Source: Actinomycetospora lutea | GTDB taxonomy: Bacteria > Actinomycetota > Actinomycetes > Mycobacteriales > Pseudonocardiaceae | Length of the DNA: 37,168 nt | Reading direction: 5' to 3' | Assembly: GCF_028737205.1 (NCBI RefSeq) | Contig: NZ_JAQZAL010000045.1 | Span: forward strand, 1-37,168 | Shown here: piece by piece, positions 6,196-14,399 of the stretch | How the letters are laid out: each line of letters starts with the position of its first letter | Position numbering within the stretch: position 1 is the first letter of the stretch | Position numbers and translations under genes: made by a program | Notes under the pieces: model-generated | Databases searched by the model: none | Told to the model about the DNA's origin: nothing | The model's input: the letters and a program-made list of their open reading frames with translations, nothing else

Positions 6196-8613
6196 GTGGA
6201 GTACGTCCGGACGTTCGCGCAGGTCACCGCCGCCGATGTCGCCCTGGTCGGGGGTAAGGGAGCGAACCTTGGCGAGCTGGTGCGGGCCGGGCTGCCGGTC
6301 CCGGACGGCGTCGTGCTGACGACCGACGCGTACGCGGTGGCCGCCGCGGGCGTCGACGTGGCCTCGCCGGGCGTGCAGGAGGGCTTCCTGGCGCTGACGG
6401 TGCCGGATGACGTCGCCGCCGAGGTCCGGGCGGCGTACGCGGACCTCGGCGGGGGACCGGTGGCGGTGCGCTCGTCGGCGACCGCCGAGGACCTCGCCGA
6501 CGCGAGCTTCGCCGGCCAGCAGGAGACGCTGCTCGACGTGCGCGGCGAGGACGCCCTGCTCGACGCCGTGGTGCGGTGCTGGGCGTCGCTGTGGACCCCG
6601 CGGGCGGTCGACTACCGCGCCCGCCAGCGCATCGCGCCCGAGGACGTGCGGCTGGCGGTGGTGATCCAGCGGATGGCCGACGCCGAGGCGTCCGGGGTGC
6701 TCTTCACCGCCGAGCCGACGACGGGACGCCGCGACCGGATCGTGGTCAGCGCGGCGTGGGGCCTGGGCGAGTCGGTGGTGGGCGGGCTCGCGGCGACCGA
6801 CGAGCTCGTGGTCGACCGGGCGACGTTCGTCGAGGTCGGCCGCACGGTCGCGGCGAAGACCGAGATGACCGTCGCGACCGGCGGGGGCACCGCGCAGGTC
6901 GCGGTGCCCGCGGAGCGGCAGCGCGAGCCCGTGCTCGGCGCGGCCGAGGTGGGGGAGCTCGCCCGGCTCGGCGTGCGGGCCGAGGAGCACTTCGGCGTGC
7001 CCCAGGACGTCGAGTGGGTGCGGGCCGGCGGGGCGTTCGCGCTGGTCCAGGCCCGGCCGATCACCGCGTTGCCCCCGCCCACCGACCCGCCGCCGAGCAC
7101 GTGGCCGCTGCCGTACCCGGGTGGCGCGTACTTCCGCGCCAGCATCGTCGAGCAGATGCCGAGCCCGCTGACCCCGCTGTTCGCGGACCTGATCGGCCCG
7201 GCGGTGACCGACTCGATCGGTGCGCTGTTCGCCGGGATGCTCGGGCGGCCGCTGCCCGCCGGCGACATCGCCTTCCCGACGATCAACGGCTACGCCTACT
7301 ACTTCTACCGGACCCGCGGGCTGCTCTGGATGACGGTGCGGTTGCCGTGGGCGTTGCGCGCCCTGAACCGTCCGGGGACCCGGGGCGGCGTGCGCGGGTG
7401 GCGCGAGCGGGCGCACCCGGCGTACGTGGCGGTCGTCGCGGAGTGGACGGCGAAGGACCTGGCGGCCCTGTCGTCGGCGGAGCTGCTCGACGGCGTGGTC
7501 ACCCTGCTCGACGCGGGCGCGACCTACTACACGGCGGTGCAGTCGGTGATCCCGCTGGCGGCCACCGCCGAGATCGGCTTCACCGCCTTTCACGACCGCC
7601 TGGTGAGGCGCGCCGGCGAGCCGGCCGCACACGTCCTGCTCGTCGGGGAGGACAGCGAGCCGCTGCGGGCGGAGCGTTCGCTGTACGCCCTGGCGGTGCA
7701 GGCGCGCGCCGGTGGCACGGAGACCGAGGCGTGGCGGCGCGGGTTCGCCGAGCACCTCGAGCGCTACGGGCACACCGTCTTCGACCTGGACTTCGCCGAG
7801 CCCACCCCCGCGGACGACCCGGGCACGCTGCTCGACACGATCCGCTTCCAGATGTCCGAGGCGGGCGTCGACCCGGAGGCGCGCCGGTCCCGGCTGCGAG
7901 CCGAGCGCGACGCGCGGACCGAGGAGCTGCGGGCGCGGCTCGGCCCGGTCCGCCGGCGGATCTTCGATGCGCTCCTGGCGCGGGCGCGCGCGCTCGGGCC
8001 GGCCCGGGAGGACGCGCTCGCCGACGTGGGCCTCGCGTGGCCGTTGATGCGCCGGATGCTGCGCGAGCTCGGCGGGCGGCTGCTCGGCGAGCCCGACGAC
8101 GTCTTCTGGCTGACCGAGTCCGAGCTGCGGGCGGCGATCCGGGGCGAGCCGGTCGACCCGCCGATCGCGGACCGCAAGGCCCTGCGGCGCGGGCGGGCGC
8201 TCGTCTCACCGCCGCAGATGCTGCCGGAGGTGGCGTGGCTGCGGACGCTCTTCGGCCGCTTCATGCCGGGCGCGGAGACCTCGGCGGGGGAGCAGCTCAG
8301 GGGCGTGCCGGGCTCGACCGGGGAGGTGACGGCGACCGCGCGGGTGCTGCGGGGCCCGGACGACTTCGGGGCGATGCGGCCGGGGGAGGTGCTCGTCGCC
8401 CGGATGACGACGCCGGCCTGGACGCCGCTGTTCGCGCGGGCCGCGGCGGTGGTCACCGACATCGGCGGGCCGCTGAGCCACAGCTCGATCGTGGCCCGCG
8501 AGTACGGCATCCCGGCCGTGCTCGGGACGGGCGCGGCCACCGACCGGATCCGCACCGGCGACCAGGTGCACGTCGACGGCGACGCGGGGACGGTGCGGGT
8601 GGTCGGTCCGTAG
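6196..8613 (+). CDS. PEP/pyruvate-binding dikinase, rifampin-phosphotransferase-like architecture
   Basis: An 805-aa protein. The N-terminal ATP-grasp domain (about residues 1-300) starts VEYVRTFAQVTAADVALVGG and includes GKGANLGELVRAGLPVPDG, AVRSSATAEDLADASFAG, SGVLFTAEP and VQARPIT. A long helical middle region follows. The C-terminal swivelling His domain has GGPLSHSSIVAREYGIPAVLG, with the phospho-accepting His at 762. The TIM-barrel PEP domain of true PEP synthase is missing. This order (ATP domain, unique middle, His domain) is that of rifampin phosphotransferase, which moves the beta-phosphate of ATP to a hydroxyl of the drug; many relatives have unknown substrates. Start GTG 6196 is chosen by frame and homology; its ribosome site is weak. 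Two 17-bp repeats and a small gene follow the stop. Confidence 0.82.
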   Translation: MEYVRTFAQVTAADVALVGGKGANLGELVRAGLPVPDGVVLTTDAYAVAAAGVDVASPGVQEGFLALTVPDDVAAEVRAAYADLGGGPVAVRSSATAEDLADASFAGQQETLLDVRGEDALLDAVVRCWASLWTPRAVDYRARQRIAPEDVRLAVVIQRMADAEASGVLFTAEPTTGRRDRIVVSAAWGLGESVVGGLAATDELVVDRATFVEVGRTVAAKTEMTVATGGGTAQVAVPAERQREPVLGAAEVGELARLGVRAEEHFGVPQDVEWVRAGGAFALVQARPITALPPPTDPPPSTWPLPYPGGAYFRASIVEQMPSPLTPLFADLIGPAVTDSIGALFAGMLGRPLPAGDIAFPTINGYAYYFYRTRGLLWMTVRLPWALRALNRPGTRGGVRGWRERAHPAYVAVVAEWTAKDLAALSSAELLDGVVTLLDAGATYYTAVQSVIPLAATAEIGFTAFHDRLVRRAGEPAAHVLLVGEDSEPLRAERSLYALAVQARAGGTETEAWRRGFAEHLERYGHTVFDLDFAEPTPADDPGTLLDTIRFQMSEAGVDPEARRSRLRAERDARTEELRARLGPVRRRIFDALLARARALGPAREDALADVGLAWPLMRRMLRELGGRLLGEPDDVFWLTESELRAAIRGEPVDPPIADRKALRRGRALVSPPQMLPEVAWLRTLFGRFMPGAETSAGEQLRGVPGSTGEVTATARVLRGPDDFGAMRPGEVLVARMTTPAWTPLFARAAAVVTDIGGPLSHSSIVAREYGIPAVLGTGAATDRIRTGDQVHVDGDAGTVRVVGP

Positions 8614-8646
8614 TGTCGGGGTGGCGACAGTGTCGGGGTGGCGACA
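8613..8646. repeat. Two perfect tandem 17-bp repeats with internal dyads
   Basis: GTGTCGGGGTGGCGACA occurs twice head to tail (8613-8629 and 8630-8646), starting on the last base of the dikinase stop codon and ending just before the ribosome site of the next small gene. Each copy contains the inverted arms TGTCG and CGACA around a 6-nt centre. It could be a duplicated protein-binding site or paired RNA hairpins between two co-transcribed genes. Confidence 0.75.
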
Positions 8647-8657
8647 CGGAGGTGGCC

Positions 8658-8870
8658 ATGACGCAGACCCGGGGCCGGGGACGGGGCGGCGAGCCGGAGG
8701 ACGAGGTGCCGCCGGTGCCGCAGCGGCCTGCGCCGCGCGTCCCGGAGCACGAGGTGCCCGAGCTCGGTGAGGACGAGCTCCCCGAGGTCGCCCGCGACGT
8801 GGTGCCGGTGACGCCGGAGACGCCGACGGTGGCGGGCGAGCGGCCCGTCGAGGCCGTCAGCGACGGGTAG
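8658..8870 (+). CDS. Small acidic Pro/Glu-rich hypothetical protein
   Basis: 70 aa, beginning MTQTRGRGRGGEPEDEVPP, with an Arg/Gly N-terminus and a long acidic tail of recurring P, E and V (PEHEVPELGEDELPEVARD). It has no hydrophobic segment and no cysteine, and is probably disordered. I do not recognise the family. Support for a real gene is ATG 8658 behind GGAGG (5-nt spacer) and a position directly after the dikinase gene. Its last 14 bp overlap the end of the convergent serine hydrolase gene. A function linked to the dikinase would be speculation. Confidence 0.55.
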   Translation: MTQTRGRGRGGEPEDEVPPVPQRPAPRVPEHEVPELGEDELPEVARDVVPVTPETPTVAGERPVEAVSDG

Positions 8871-10365
8871 TCCGCCGGGCCCGCAGGCGGGCGGCGGCGA
8901 GCGCCGCGCCCGTCACCGCCGCCAGGACCAGCAGGATCAGGACGTCGGGCATCGCGAGGGCGATCTGCTGCGTGGTGAACACCCGGCCGGTGGCGGCCGC
9001 GACGAGCGGGCTGAGCGCGGCCAGGACGCCGATCGGCAGCAGGAGCCAGGCGAGGCGGAGCGGCTCGCTGCGGGGGTGGCCGCGGTCGAGACGGGTCAGG
9101 GCACGCGCCCGGGCGGCCACGACCAGCACGCACAGCCCGCCGATCACCGCGGACACGAGCCCGGTGGAGCGGGGTGGGGCGGGCTCGCCGGTGCCGGCGA
9201 GCAGGGTCGCGAGGCCGGTGGTGAGGCCCGCGGTGTCGGCGAGGGCGCTGTTGGCGTCGAAGAGCAGCGCGAAGGCGTAGCCGCTGTCGGGCAGGAGGAC
9301 CTGGACGGCGGAGAAGGTCGACAGCACGCCGGTGTGCTCGATCCGCCGCGGGCCCTGCTCGGGCGTGGCGTCGGGGGTGACGTCGGGGGTGACGACCTGC
9401 CAGCCCATGGCGTAGGTGCTCCCGAGCGGCGGGGTCTGCAGGAGGGCCCGGCTGCCGGGCGGCATCGCCGGGCCCTCACCGGTGCTCTGGGCGATGAGCC
9501 AGCGGGCCACGTCCCGGGCGGTGGAGACCACGCCGCCCGAGCCCGCGAGGAGCCCGGTGAGCTCGGGGCGGGCGACGGGACGGTCGAACACGAGCACGTG
9601 GCCGTCGGGGAGGTCGGGGGCTCCGGCTCCGGCTCCGGTGGTGGTCGTGGTGGCGGCGGTCGCGTCGGTCCTCGTCATGCCGAGCGGTGCGAAGAGGTGG
9701 CGGCCGAGGTGGTCGGCCCACGGTTCGCCGGTGATGTCCTCGATGAGCAGGGCGAGGACCTGGTAGTTCGGGTCGGCGTAGTGGAACGCCGCGCCGGGCT
9801 CGTTGGCCGGGGTGGCGGTGCGCAGGCTCGCGACCCGTCGGCGCAGGTCCCCGTCGTCGTCGGTGACGGCGGGGAAGGCGGTGTCGGCGATGCCGCTGGT
9901 CTGGTGGAGCAGGTGGCGGACGGTGATGCGCGCCGAGAGGGCGCGGTCCGCGAGGGTGAAATCGGGGAGGTAGCGCCGGACGGGGGCGTCGAGGTCGACC
10001 CGGCCCGCCGCCGCGAGCTGGAGGACGGCGGTGGCGGTGAACGTCTTGGAGAGCGAGGCGATCCGGAAGCGCGTGTCCGGCGTGATCGGCGCGCCCCGGC
10101 TGTCGGTGCCGAAGCCCGCGAGGTGGACGACGTCGGTGCCGCGGGTGATCGCGACCGCGGTGCCGGGGACTCCGGTCTTCGGGAGCGCGTCGGCGAGGTA
10201 GCGGTCGACGGCGGCGAGGTCGGGGGACGGGGTGGCGGCTGGTGCGGAGGCGGCGGCTGGTGCCGGGGTGGCGGCTGGTGCCGGGGGCGCGGTGATCGGC
10301 AGGGCGACGAGCACCGTGGCCGCGCAGGCGAGTGCCGCGGCGAGCCTGCGGAGTGTTCGCGCCAC
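8857..10365 (-). CDS. Serine hydrolase (beta-lactamase/class C PBP-like) with C-terminal membrane segments
   Basis: A 502-aa precursor. Residues 1-33 look like a Sec signal peptide (VARTLRRLAAALACAATVLV, then ALPITAPPAPAA), followed by an Ala/Pro linker. The catalytic domain has S104-L-S-K107 in RIASLSKTFTATAVLQLAA, the YADPNYQ segment at the position of the Tyr motif, and HTG in RIEHTGVLSTF. The C-terminus carries three hydrophobic helices (around VSAVIGGLCVLVVAA, LRLAWLLLPIGVLAALSPLV, DVLILLVLAAVTGAALAAA), so the enzyme domain is probably held on the outer face of the membrane. Relatives act on peptidoglycan peptides, D-amino-acid peptides or esters; the substrate is not readable. GTG 10365 fits the signal peptide; the longer open frame upstream is antisense noise inside the HNH gene. 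Confidence 0.83.
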   Translation of the reverse strand: MARTLRRLAAALACAATVLVALPITAPPAPAATPAPAAASAPAATPSPDLAAVDRYLADALPKTGVPGTAVAITRGTDVVHLAGFGTDSRGAPITPDTRFRIASLSKTFTATAVLQLAAAGRVDLDAPVRRYLPDFTLADRALSARITVRHLLHQTSGIADTAFPAVTDDDGDLRRRVASLRTATPANEPGAAFHYADPNYQVLALLIEDITGEPWADHLGRHLFAPLGMTRTDATAATTTTTGAGAGAPDLPDGHVLVFDRPVARPELTGLLAGSGGVVSTARDVARWLIAQSTGEGPAMPPGSRALLQTPPLGSTYAMGWQVVTPDVTPDATPEQGPRRIEHTGVLSTFSAVQVLLPDSGYAFALLFDANSALADTAGLTTGLATLLAGTGEPAPPRSTGLVSAVIGGLCVLVVAARARALTRLDRGHPRSEPLRLAWLLLPIGVLAALSPLVAAATGRVFTTQQIALAMPDVLILLVLAAVTGAALAAARLRARRTTRR

Positions 10366-10412
10366 GGGGACATGGTCCGCGGTGGAGCGGCGCGCGCCAC
10401 AGGTTTCCGGCG

Positions 10413-12518
10413 TCAGAACGGTGGCGGGTCGTCGGGGTCGTGGACGGCGGGTGCGGTGGCCGGCTTCCTCGCCGTGCTCGGGGGCGTGCTCAGGCCGGTG
10501 CGGGTGAGGAACTGGTGGCGCCAGTGGGCGTCGTGGGGGTCGTCGTGGCCGGCGGTGGTGCGCCACCCGTCGTCGGGTAGGGGTCGTGGTCGGTGGGCGG
10601 GGCGGGGTTCGGGGAGGTCTTCGAGGATCTTCGGTGGGGTGGTGGTGAGGCGTTGTCCGGCGCGGGTGCGGATCGTGAAGTGGCCGGGCAGGGGTTGGGT
10701 GATGCGCCAGTCGGCGTGGTGCTTGGCGCGGTGGTGGTGGGTGTCGAGCACGCCGAGGTTGGTGTGGGTGGAGGGTCCGTGGTGGGCCCAGTCGAGGGTG
10801 TGGTCGAGCTCGGCGCGGTGGGCGCTGCGCCGGCAGACCGGGATCAGGCAGTGCCGGTCGCGGACGCGGACCCAACGGTCGGTCTCGGCGGTGGGTCGGC
10901 GGCGGCGATGATCGGCGGGGCCCTCGCGGGGCGCGCCGGGAGGCTCGGGGTGCTCGGGGTGGTGGGGGTGTGCGAGGTCGGCGAGCCGGGTCTGGAGTTC
11001 GTGCAGCAGCGCGGTCCAGGCGGGCTGAGAGCGCGGGTCGAGGGCGGCCAGCAGCGTCGTCGGGGCTTGGAGCTCGACGATGGTGTGGCGTGCCGGCCCC
11101 CGCGGCGATGGGTGATCGCCGCGAGGGCCCGCTGTTCGGTGTGGTGGGGGTGGTGGGTGTGGTCGGCGGCGGGCGAGCAGGACGTGGCGGAGGTGGCCGT
11201 CGTTGCTGGTGAGCACGATGCGCCATTCGCCGGGGTGGGAGCGGGTGAGCAGGGTGCGGGCGTGGTGGGCCAGGACGGTGCCGTAGCCGGGCACGGTGGC
11301 GGGCAGTTCGTCGAGTCCCAGGGCGGTGCTCAGTCGCAGGCGTAGTTCGTTGGTGCCGTGGCGCAGGCGTCCGGGACCCGGATCGGGGCCGGGGACCAGG
11401 GGCGGGAGCCCTGGCACGGGAGGGTCACCGGGGTCACCGGGGTCACCGGGCCCGACGGGATCAGGGAGGTCGGGCAGGTCGAGCACGCCCTGCCCGGACG
11501 GTTCGCCCTCGGTCGCATCCTCACCGCCCGCAGCCGGGCCGGTCTCGCCGCGCCCGTCCGGGTCCGGGTCGGGCTGCACGGACCGGCCACCGTCCTCGGG
11601 TCCGTCCGGTCCGTCGTCCGGTCCGCCGGGCCCGTCGCCGCGTCCGTCGGGTCCGTCGGGTCCGTCGTCGGGTCGGTCGGGCGGGGGATGGCCGGCGGCG
11701 TGGTACTCGGCGGCGAGCAGCAGGGTGACCTGGTGGTCGTCGAGCCCGGCCAGCGAGCCGTCGAGCAGCCGGGCGGCGACCTCGGCGCGGACCTCGCCGA
11801 TCGGGTGGCGGACCCCGAGCGCGCGGATCGCGGCGGCCACCGCGTCGCAGCGGTCGCGCATGGCCAGCCCGCGCGGGGCGGCCACGTCGCACACCGCGAA
11901 CGTCGCCGACCCCGACGGGTTCGCGGTGAGGATCACCCGCGCGTTCTTCACCGCGCGGGCCTCGCGGCGCGCCGCCCAGTCCGGGTCCAGCGCGGCCGCG
12001 GTCGCCTCGATGCGCCGGATCAGCTCGGCGACCGGCAGCCCGGGCGCCTCGGGCACCAGCACCTGGGCGACGTGGCGGGCGTGGTCGTCACACAGGTCGC
12101 GGGTCCACTCGCAGAACCGGGTGGCCTTGGGCTCGTCGAGCCACCCCGCCCACATCGCCTCGCCCACCGCGGGCAGGCGCACCGCGAGGTCCTCGGCGAG
12201 GTCGAGCTTGCGCGCGGCCATGGTTCGCGACCACCCCAGGGCCACCGCGACCTCGTCACCGGAGTACTCGTCGAGCCCCGCGTGGCGCTCGGTGCGCCCG
12301 GCGCGGGCCCGCCCGAGGTGGTGCATCCCCTCGAGCACCCGGGCGGTGCCGCGGTTGTTCACCCGAGCACAGGCCCGCACGTAGGCCGCGAGGTCCTCCC
12401 CGCACAACGTGTCCGGCGCCAGCTCCTCCAACGCGGCCACCAGTGCCGGGCCGGGCTCCACGGCGTCCAGGGCATCCAGGTCGGCAGCGACGCCGCCCCG
12501 CCCACCCCGTTCGCTCAT
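10413..12518 (-). CDS. DUF222 (13E12-type) HNH endonuclease domain protein
   Basis: 701 aa from ATG 12518. The N-terminal DUF222 domain covers about 1-300 (VNNRGTARVLEGMHHLGRAR, ALGWSRTMAARKLDLAEDLA). A Pro/Asp/Gly-rich low-complexity spacer covers about 300-400. The C-terminus holds the HNH fold: VRDRHCLIPVCRRSAHRAEL, then DHTLDWAHHGPSTHTNL and HHHRAKHH. Such proteins are numerous in actinobacteria and often occur in many copies per genome; a DNA-cutting role is inferred from HNH, not shown. A TTG start at 12548 is possible but less likely. The start codon lies inside an SOS-box-like dyad, suggesting damage control of expression. Part of the spacer is encoded by exact 9-bp repeats and may vary in length between strains. 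Confidence 0.88.
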   Translation of the reverse strand: MSERGGRGGVAADLDALDAVEPGPALVAALEELAPDTLCGEDLAAYVRACARVNNRGTARVLEGMHHLGRARAGRTERHAGLDEYSGDEVAVALGWSRTMAARKLDLAEDLAVRLPAVGEAMWAGWLDEPKATRFCEWTRDLCDDHARHVAQVLVPEAPGLPVAELIRRIEATAAALDPDWAARREARAVKNARVILTANPSGSATFAVCDVAAPRGLAMRDRCDAVAAAIRALGVRHPIGEVRAEVAARLLDGSLAGLDDHQVTLLLAAEYHAAGHPPPDRPDDGPDGPDGRGDGPGGPDDGPDGPEDGGRSVQPDPDPDGRGETGPAAGGEDATEGEPSGQGVLDLPDLPDPVGPGDPGDPGDPPVPGLPPLVPGPDPGPGRLRHGTNELRLRLSTALGLDELPATVPGYGTVLAHHARTLLTRSHPGEWRIVLTSNDGHLRHVLLARRRPHPPPPPHRTAGPRGDHPSPRGPARHTIVELQAPTTLLAALDPRSQPAWTALLHELQTRLADLAHPHHPEHPEPPGAPREGPADHRRRRPTAETDRWVRVRDRHCLIPVCRRSAHRAELDHTLDWAHHGPSTHTNLGVLDTHHHRAKHHADWRITQPLPGHFTIRTRAGQRLTTTPPKILEDLPEPRPAHRPRPLPDDGWRTTAGHDDPHDAHWRHQFLTRTGLSTPPSTARKPATAPAVHDPDDPPPF
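11422..11448. repeat. Three exact 9-bp tandem repeats inside the HNH gene
   Basis: GGGTCACCG occurs three times in register, coding GDP-GDP-GDP on the minus strand within the disordered spacer. The neighbouring stretch to about 11700 is also built of short GGTCCGTC-like units. It is in frame, so unit gain or loss would change only linker length. Confidence 0.7.
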
Positions 12519-12527
12519 GTGTTCGAA
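12510..12527 (-). promoter_or_regulatory. Degenerate SOS (LexA)-box-like dyad over the HNH start codon
   Basis: Read on the minus strand the core is CGAAC-acat-GAGCG, against the known actinobacterial LexA consensus CGAAC-N4-GTTCG: one perfect half site and a second half with two mismatches. The ATG of the HNH gene lies in the spacer. Members of the mycobacterial 13E12 family have been linked to LexA control, which makes the match more credible, but with two mismatches it may be a decayed site. Confidence 0.35.
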
Positions 12528-12718
12528 TCTAGCGACGACCCCCGACAACGACGGCCGCTCAGCGACCTCGCGAGATCGGTCTGCAGGTCACAGTACGGTC
12601 ACGATGGTTCGGCGAAGTCCGGGCAGCCATCGAGCGGCCTCCGGGGACGCGCGGCCCACCTCCCTATGGACCCCACCCTCGCCGCGGCCCCATCCTCGGG
12701 GCGACGAGGAGGACCGAT

Positions 12719-13723
12719 ATGGCGAACGACGACGGCGCTGTCCTCGCCCACGCGTCCGCCCCGGGACACGGGCCTCCGTCGCCGGGCCGCGCGTCACTCC
12801 CCGCCCTCGCGGCCACCGTTCTCGACGCCGTGGGCCACACCCCGCTGGTCCGCCTGCGCCACCTGGCGCCCGAGGGCGGCGCGCAGGTGCTGGTCAAGCT
12901 CGAGGGCGCCAACCCCACCGGCAGCTACAAGGACCGCATGGCGCGGGCGATCATCGAGGGGGCTCGGCGGCGCGGCGAGCTCGCACCCGGCCGGCGCGTC
13001 GTCGAGTTCACGGGCGGGAGCACCGGGTCGTCGCTCGCGTTCGTCTGCGCCATCACCGGCCACCCGCTCTCGCTCGTCACCTCCGACGCGTTCTCCCCGG
13101 AGAAGCTGCGCACGATGCGGGCCTTCGGCGCCGACCTCACGGTCGTCCCGAGCGACGGCGGGTTGATCACCCCGGACCTGTTCGTCCGCATGCGCGCCGA
13201 GGTCGACCGGATCGTCGCCGACGAGGACGCCTTCTGGACCGACCAGTTCCACAACGCCGACGCGCTCACCGGCTACGCCGAGCTCGGCCGGGAGATCCTC
13301 GCGCAGGCCCCGGCGGTGGACGTCTTCTGCGCGGCGGTCGGGACGGCGGGGATGCTGGCCGGCGTCGCCGACGTCCTGCACGTCGCGGGCCCGACCCGGG
13401 TGGTCGCGCTGGAACCGGCGAGCTCCCCGGTGCTGACGACCGGCGTCGCCGGACCCCACCGGGTCGAGGGCACGGCGACCGGCATCGTGCCGCCCCTGCT
13501 GCGCCCCGGCACCCACGACGACGCGCGGGCCGTCGACGAGGACGCGGCGCGGGTCCTCGCCCGGCGCCTCGCCCGCGAGGAGGGCGTCTTCGTCGGCACC
13601 TCGGCCGCGCTCAACATCGCCGGTGCCCTCGAGCTGGCGCTGGAGGCGGGGCCCGGCCGCACGGTCGTCACCGTCGCTGCCGACACCGGGCTGAAGTACC
13701 TGGCCGGCGACCTGTTCAGCTGA
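12719..13723 (+). CDS. PLP-dependent cysteine synthase-like protein
   Basis: A 334-aa fold-type II PLP enzyme. After a poorly conserved 30-residue N-terminus come VLDAVGHTPLVRLRHLAPEG and NPTGSYKDRMARAII, with PLP-binding Lys71. The substrate and phosphate loops follow: FTGGSTGSSLAFVCAI and AVGTAGMLAGVADVL. The substrate loop reads TGGSTG where CysK/CysM usually have TSGNTG, so the carboxylate-binding site is altered and the acceptor may differ from sulfide. Such proteins make cysteine or beta-substituted alanines from an activated serine, or act as lyases. ATG 12719 is preceded by GAGGAGG. It stands alone; the next gene is convergent and only 3 bp away. Confidence 0.83.
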   Translation: MANDDGAVLAHASAPGHGPPSPGRASLPALAATVLDAVGHTPLVRLRHLAPEGGAQVLVKLEGANPTGSYKDRMARAIIEGARRRGELAPGRRVVEFTGGSTGSSLAFVCAITGHPLSLVTSDAFSPEKLRTMRAFGADLTVVPSDGGLITPDLFVRMRAEVDRIVADEDAFWTDQFHNADALTGYAELGREILAQAPAVDVFCAAVGTAGMLAGVADVLHVAGPTRVVALEPASSPVLTTGVAGPHRVEGTATGIVPPLLRPGTHDDARAVDEDAARVLARRLAREEGVFVGTSAALNIAGALELALEAGPGRTVVTVAADTGLKYLAGDLFS

Positions 13724-13726
13724 CGC

Positions 13727-14399
13727 TCATCGCCGTCGCCACGGCCGGGCGAGCGAGCGGAACCGCGCCCCGCGCGCCGCGTCGGCCTCGAGGCGGGCCC
13801 GCCGGGCGTGCCACCGGCGCGCCCACTCGGGCATGCGCGCGGCCAGGAGCGCCTCGGTCTCGGTGCTCCGCAGCAGCTCCATCGACACCGGGTCGCCGCT
13901 GAGCAGGCAGGCGAGCCCCCGGGCCGGGAGGTCGGCGCCGTGCACCGGCACCCCGTACCGACGGGCGAGCGCCGCCCGCTGCTCGGCGGGGATCGCGGGA
14001 CCGGTGACGAGGAAGCGCGGGTAGCCGTGCGACGCACGCCAGCCGCGCGTGCCCTCGACGACCTGGCCCCACAGCGCCACGACGCCCAGCACCTCGAAGT
14101 CGGACGGGCCCCACTCCAGCGTCCCCGGGTCGTGGACCGACCGCGTAGAGCCCGCACCGGCACCGGTCGCCGGGCGGCGCGTGGTGGGGCGAGCTGCACG
14201 TCGCGACCATCGGACGGCGGGCCGGCCAGACGACCTGGGCCAGCGGTGCGACCAGCTCGGCGCGGCGCTGGGCACGACGTCCCACGCGCCAGGTGCGCCA
14301 GCCGAGGATCGCCTCGGGCACGTCCGGGACACCGGGCGCGTCGCGGGTCGTCGGGGCGCCGTCGTGCCGGGAGGGACCGGCCGGCGGCGGATGGATCAC
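13727..14399 (-). pseudogene. Hypothetical protein gene broken by a 4-bp tandem duplication
   Basis: Two reading frames join into one plausible protein of about 220 residues. The first half (GTG 14399) reads EAILGWRTWRV, then SPHHAPPGDRCRCGLYAV. The second half continues in another frame as HDPGTLEWGPSDFEVLGVVA, LWGQVVEGTRGWRASHGYPR and on to WRRR-stop at 13727. At the junction the coding strand reads GGTCGGTC; removing one GGTC gives an uninterrupted frame (GLYAV-HDPGTL). Proteins with this GLYAV...VLG.VALWG.VVE pattern are, as I recall, widespread uncharacterised actinobacterial proteins. Either a real recent mutation or an assembly error explains it. The start overlaps the stop of the 52-aa gene before it (GTGA), so the two were an operon. 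Confidence 0.72.
14135..14142 (-). repeat. GACC-GACC tandem duplication at the frameshift point
   Basis: The plus strand reads GACCGACC. One copy is surplus to the reading frame of the surrounding gene. It is a 4-bp slippage-type direct duplication. Confidence 0.75.

Noticed and set aside
10366..11226. Extended N-terminus of the serine hydrolase
   Set aside because: It reads as Pro/Arg-rich sequence inside the HNH gene in another frame; the signal peptide starts at GTG 10365.
12580..12612. GGTCAC direct repeats upstream of the cysteine-synthase-like gene as an operator
   Set aside because: Only two short hexamers at uneven spacing in GC-rich DNA; expected by chance.
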